A stretch of 64,000 bases of DNA. It comes from Aphrocallistes beatrix. Taxonomy: Eukaryota; Porifera; Hexactinellida; Sceptrulophora; Aphrocallistidae. Location: positions 186,001 through 250,000 of the forward strand of contig OY725489.1 in the NCBI GenBank assembly GCA_963281255.1. The letters run 5' to 3'. The notes beneath the pieces are model-generated. The model had not been told where the DNA came from. It did not search any database and saw only the letters and a list, made by a program, of their open reading frames with translations. Shown here in pieces: positions 63,640 through 64,000 of the stretch (the first letter of the stretch is position 1; each line of letters starts with the position of its first letter). The position numbers and the translations under genes were made by a program.

Positions 63640-63970
63640 TTATCTCTACGAATTCCCATTGGAGATTTACTACAAGTATATGAAGAAAACATACCCAGAA
63701 TATAGTAAGGTTATAACACATTCCTATGCTGTTACTCGTCGCTAGGATCACTTCCTACACCAATCAGAGTTAGAATTCAGGATTTCTAACAATCTATACA
63801 AACCACTAATTCGTCGGTTTGACAATTTAGGTAACAATTCGACACCATTTCTTCTCAAGGAAGCGAATAAGCTAATTGGACAGCTGGTTAACACGTGTAA
63901 GAACTATCCAGACTGTAATTATCTACCTTATTCAGAAGGTGGATTCACAACCATTAACACTCTACTCTGA
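63640..63970 (+). CDS. Last exons of an unidentified gene (partial model)
   Basis: An open stretch to 63,704 (EFPLEIYYKYMKKTYPEY) ends at a good donor (tata|gtaagg); an acceptor (gagttag|) at 63,773 starts an exon 63,774-63,970 coding FRISNNLYKPLIRRFDNLGN ... KLIGQLVNTCKNYPDC and a stop. Splicing restores a single frame (1+2 nt). No family recognised. The upstream part may include about 63,540-63,590 (CHYGQLFN before a gt), but I cannot join it. The gene's start is not determined. Confidence 0.42.
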
Positions 63971-64000
63971 AAATTGATTGGTTAAAACCAGTTAAGTGCT

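Overview
The window is nuclear DNA of an animal, AT-rich, with spliceosomal introns, many cut-and-paste transposon remnants and one 200-base assembly gap. Gene content (a nanos homologue, a Mind-bomb-like ubiquitin ligase, Rnd-type Rho GTPases, an SHB-like SH2 adaptor, and a cluster of Dicty_CAR/GPR157-type receptors) points to an early-branching metazoan. A sponge is my best guess, possibly one with a compact genome; this is inference from family content, not a match.

Left third (1-23,100): repeat-dominated. It opens with a metallo-hydrolase pseudogene split by nested MITEs. Next come two copies of a block holding a Tigger/pogo remnant plus an NHL-repeat gene (1.2-4.0 kb and 20.3-23.1 kb). 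Between them lie a fold-back element, several hAT MITEs with 8-bp target duplications, a 3.4-kb Mutator-like element with a perfect 9-bp duplication, a PIF/Harbinger-like element, and a large gene encoding two P-loop GTPase modules in tandem (15.3-19.1 kb). An orphan kynurenine-aminotransferase exon sits in the first block.

Middle (24,400-35,200): a head-to-tail array of four secreted metallo-beta-lactamase-fold (ComEC/Rec2-like) genes, all intronless; the third carries a frameshift and the first has a damaged metal site. Two further NHL propeller genes follow on the minus strand.

Right half (35,500-64,000): denser. A seven-exon Mind-bomb-like gene is followed by nine intronless seven-transmembrane receptor loci of one family, formed by repeated local duplication (three have 1-2 nt frameshifts), plus receptor relics and one small acidic protein gene. 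Then come nanos, two divergently placed Rnd-like GTPase genes sharing an almost identical second exon, a myristoylation-motif SH2 adaptor, and the last exons of an unidentified gene at the right edge.

Two themes recur: expansion of likely surface, secreted and nucleotide-binding families by tandem duplication with local gene conversion, and an identical 12-base 3' splice-site sequence used by several introns in the right half.
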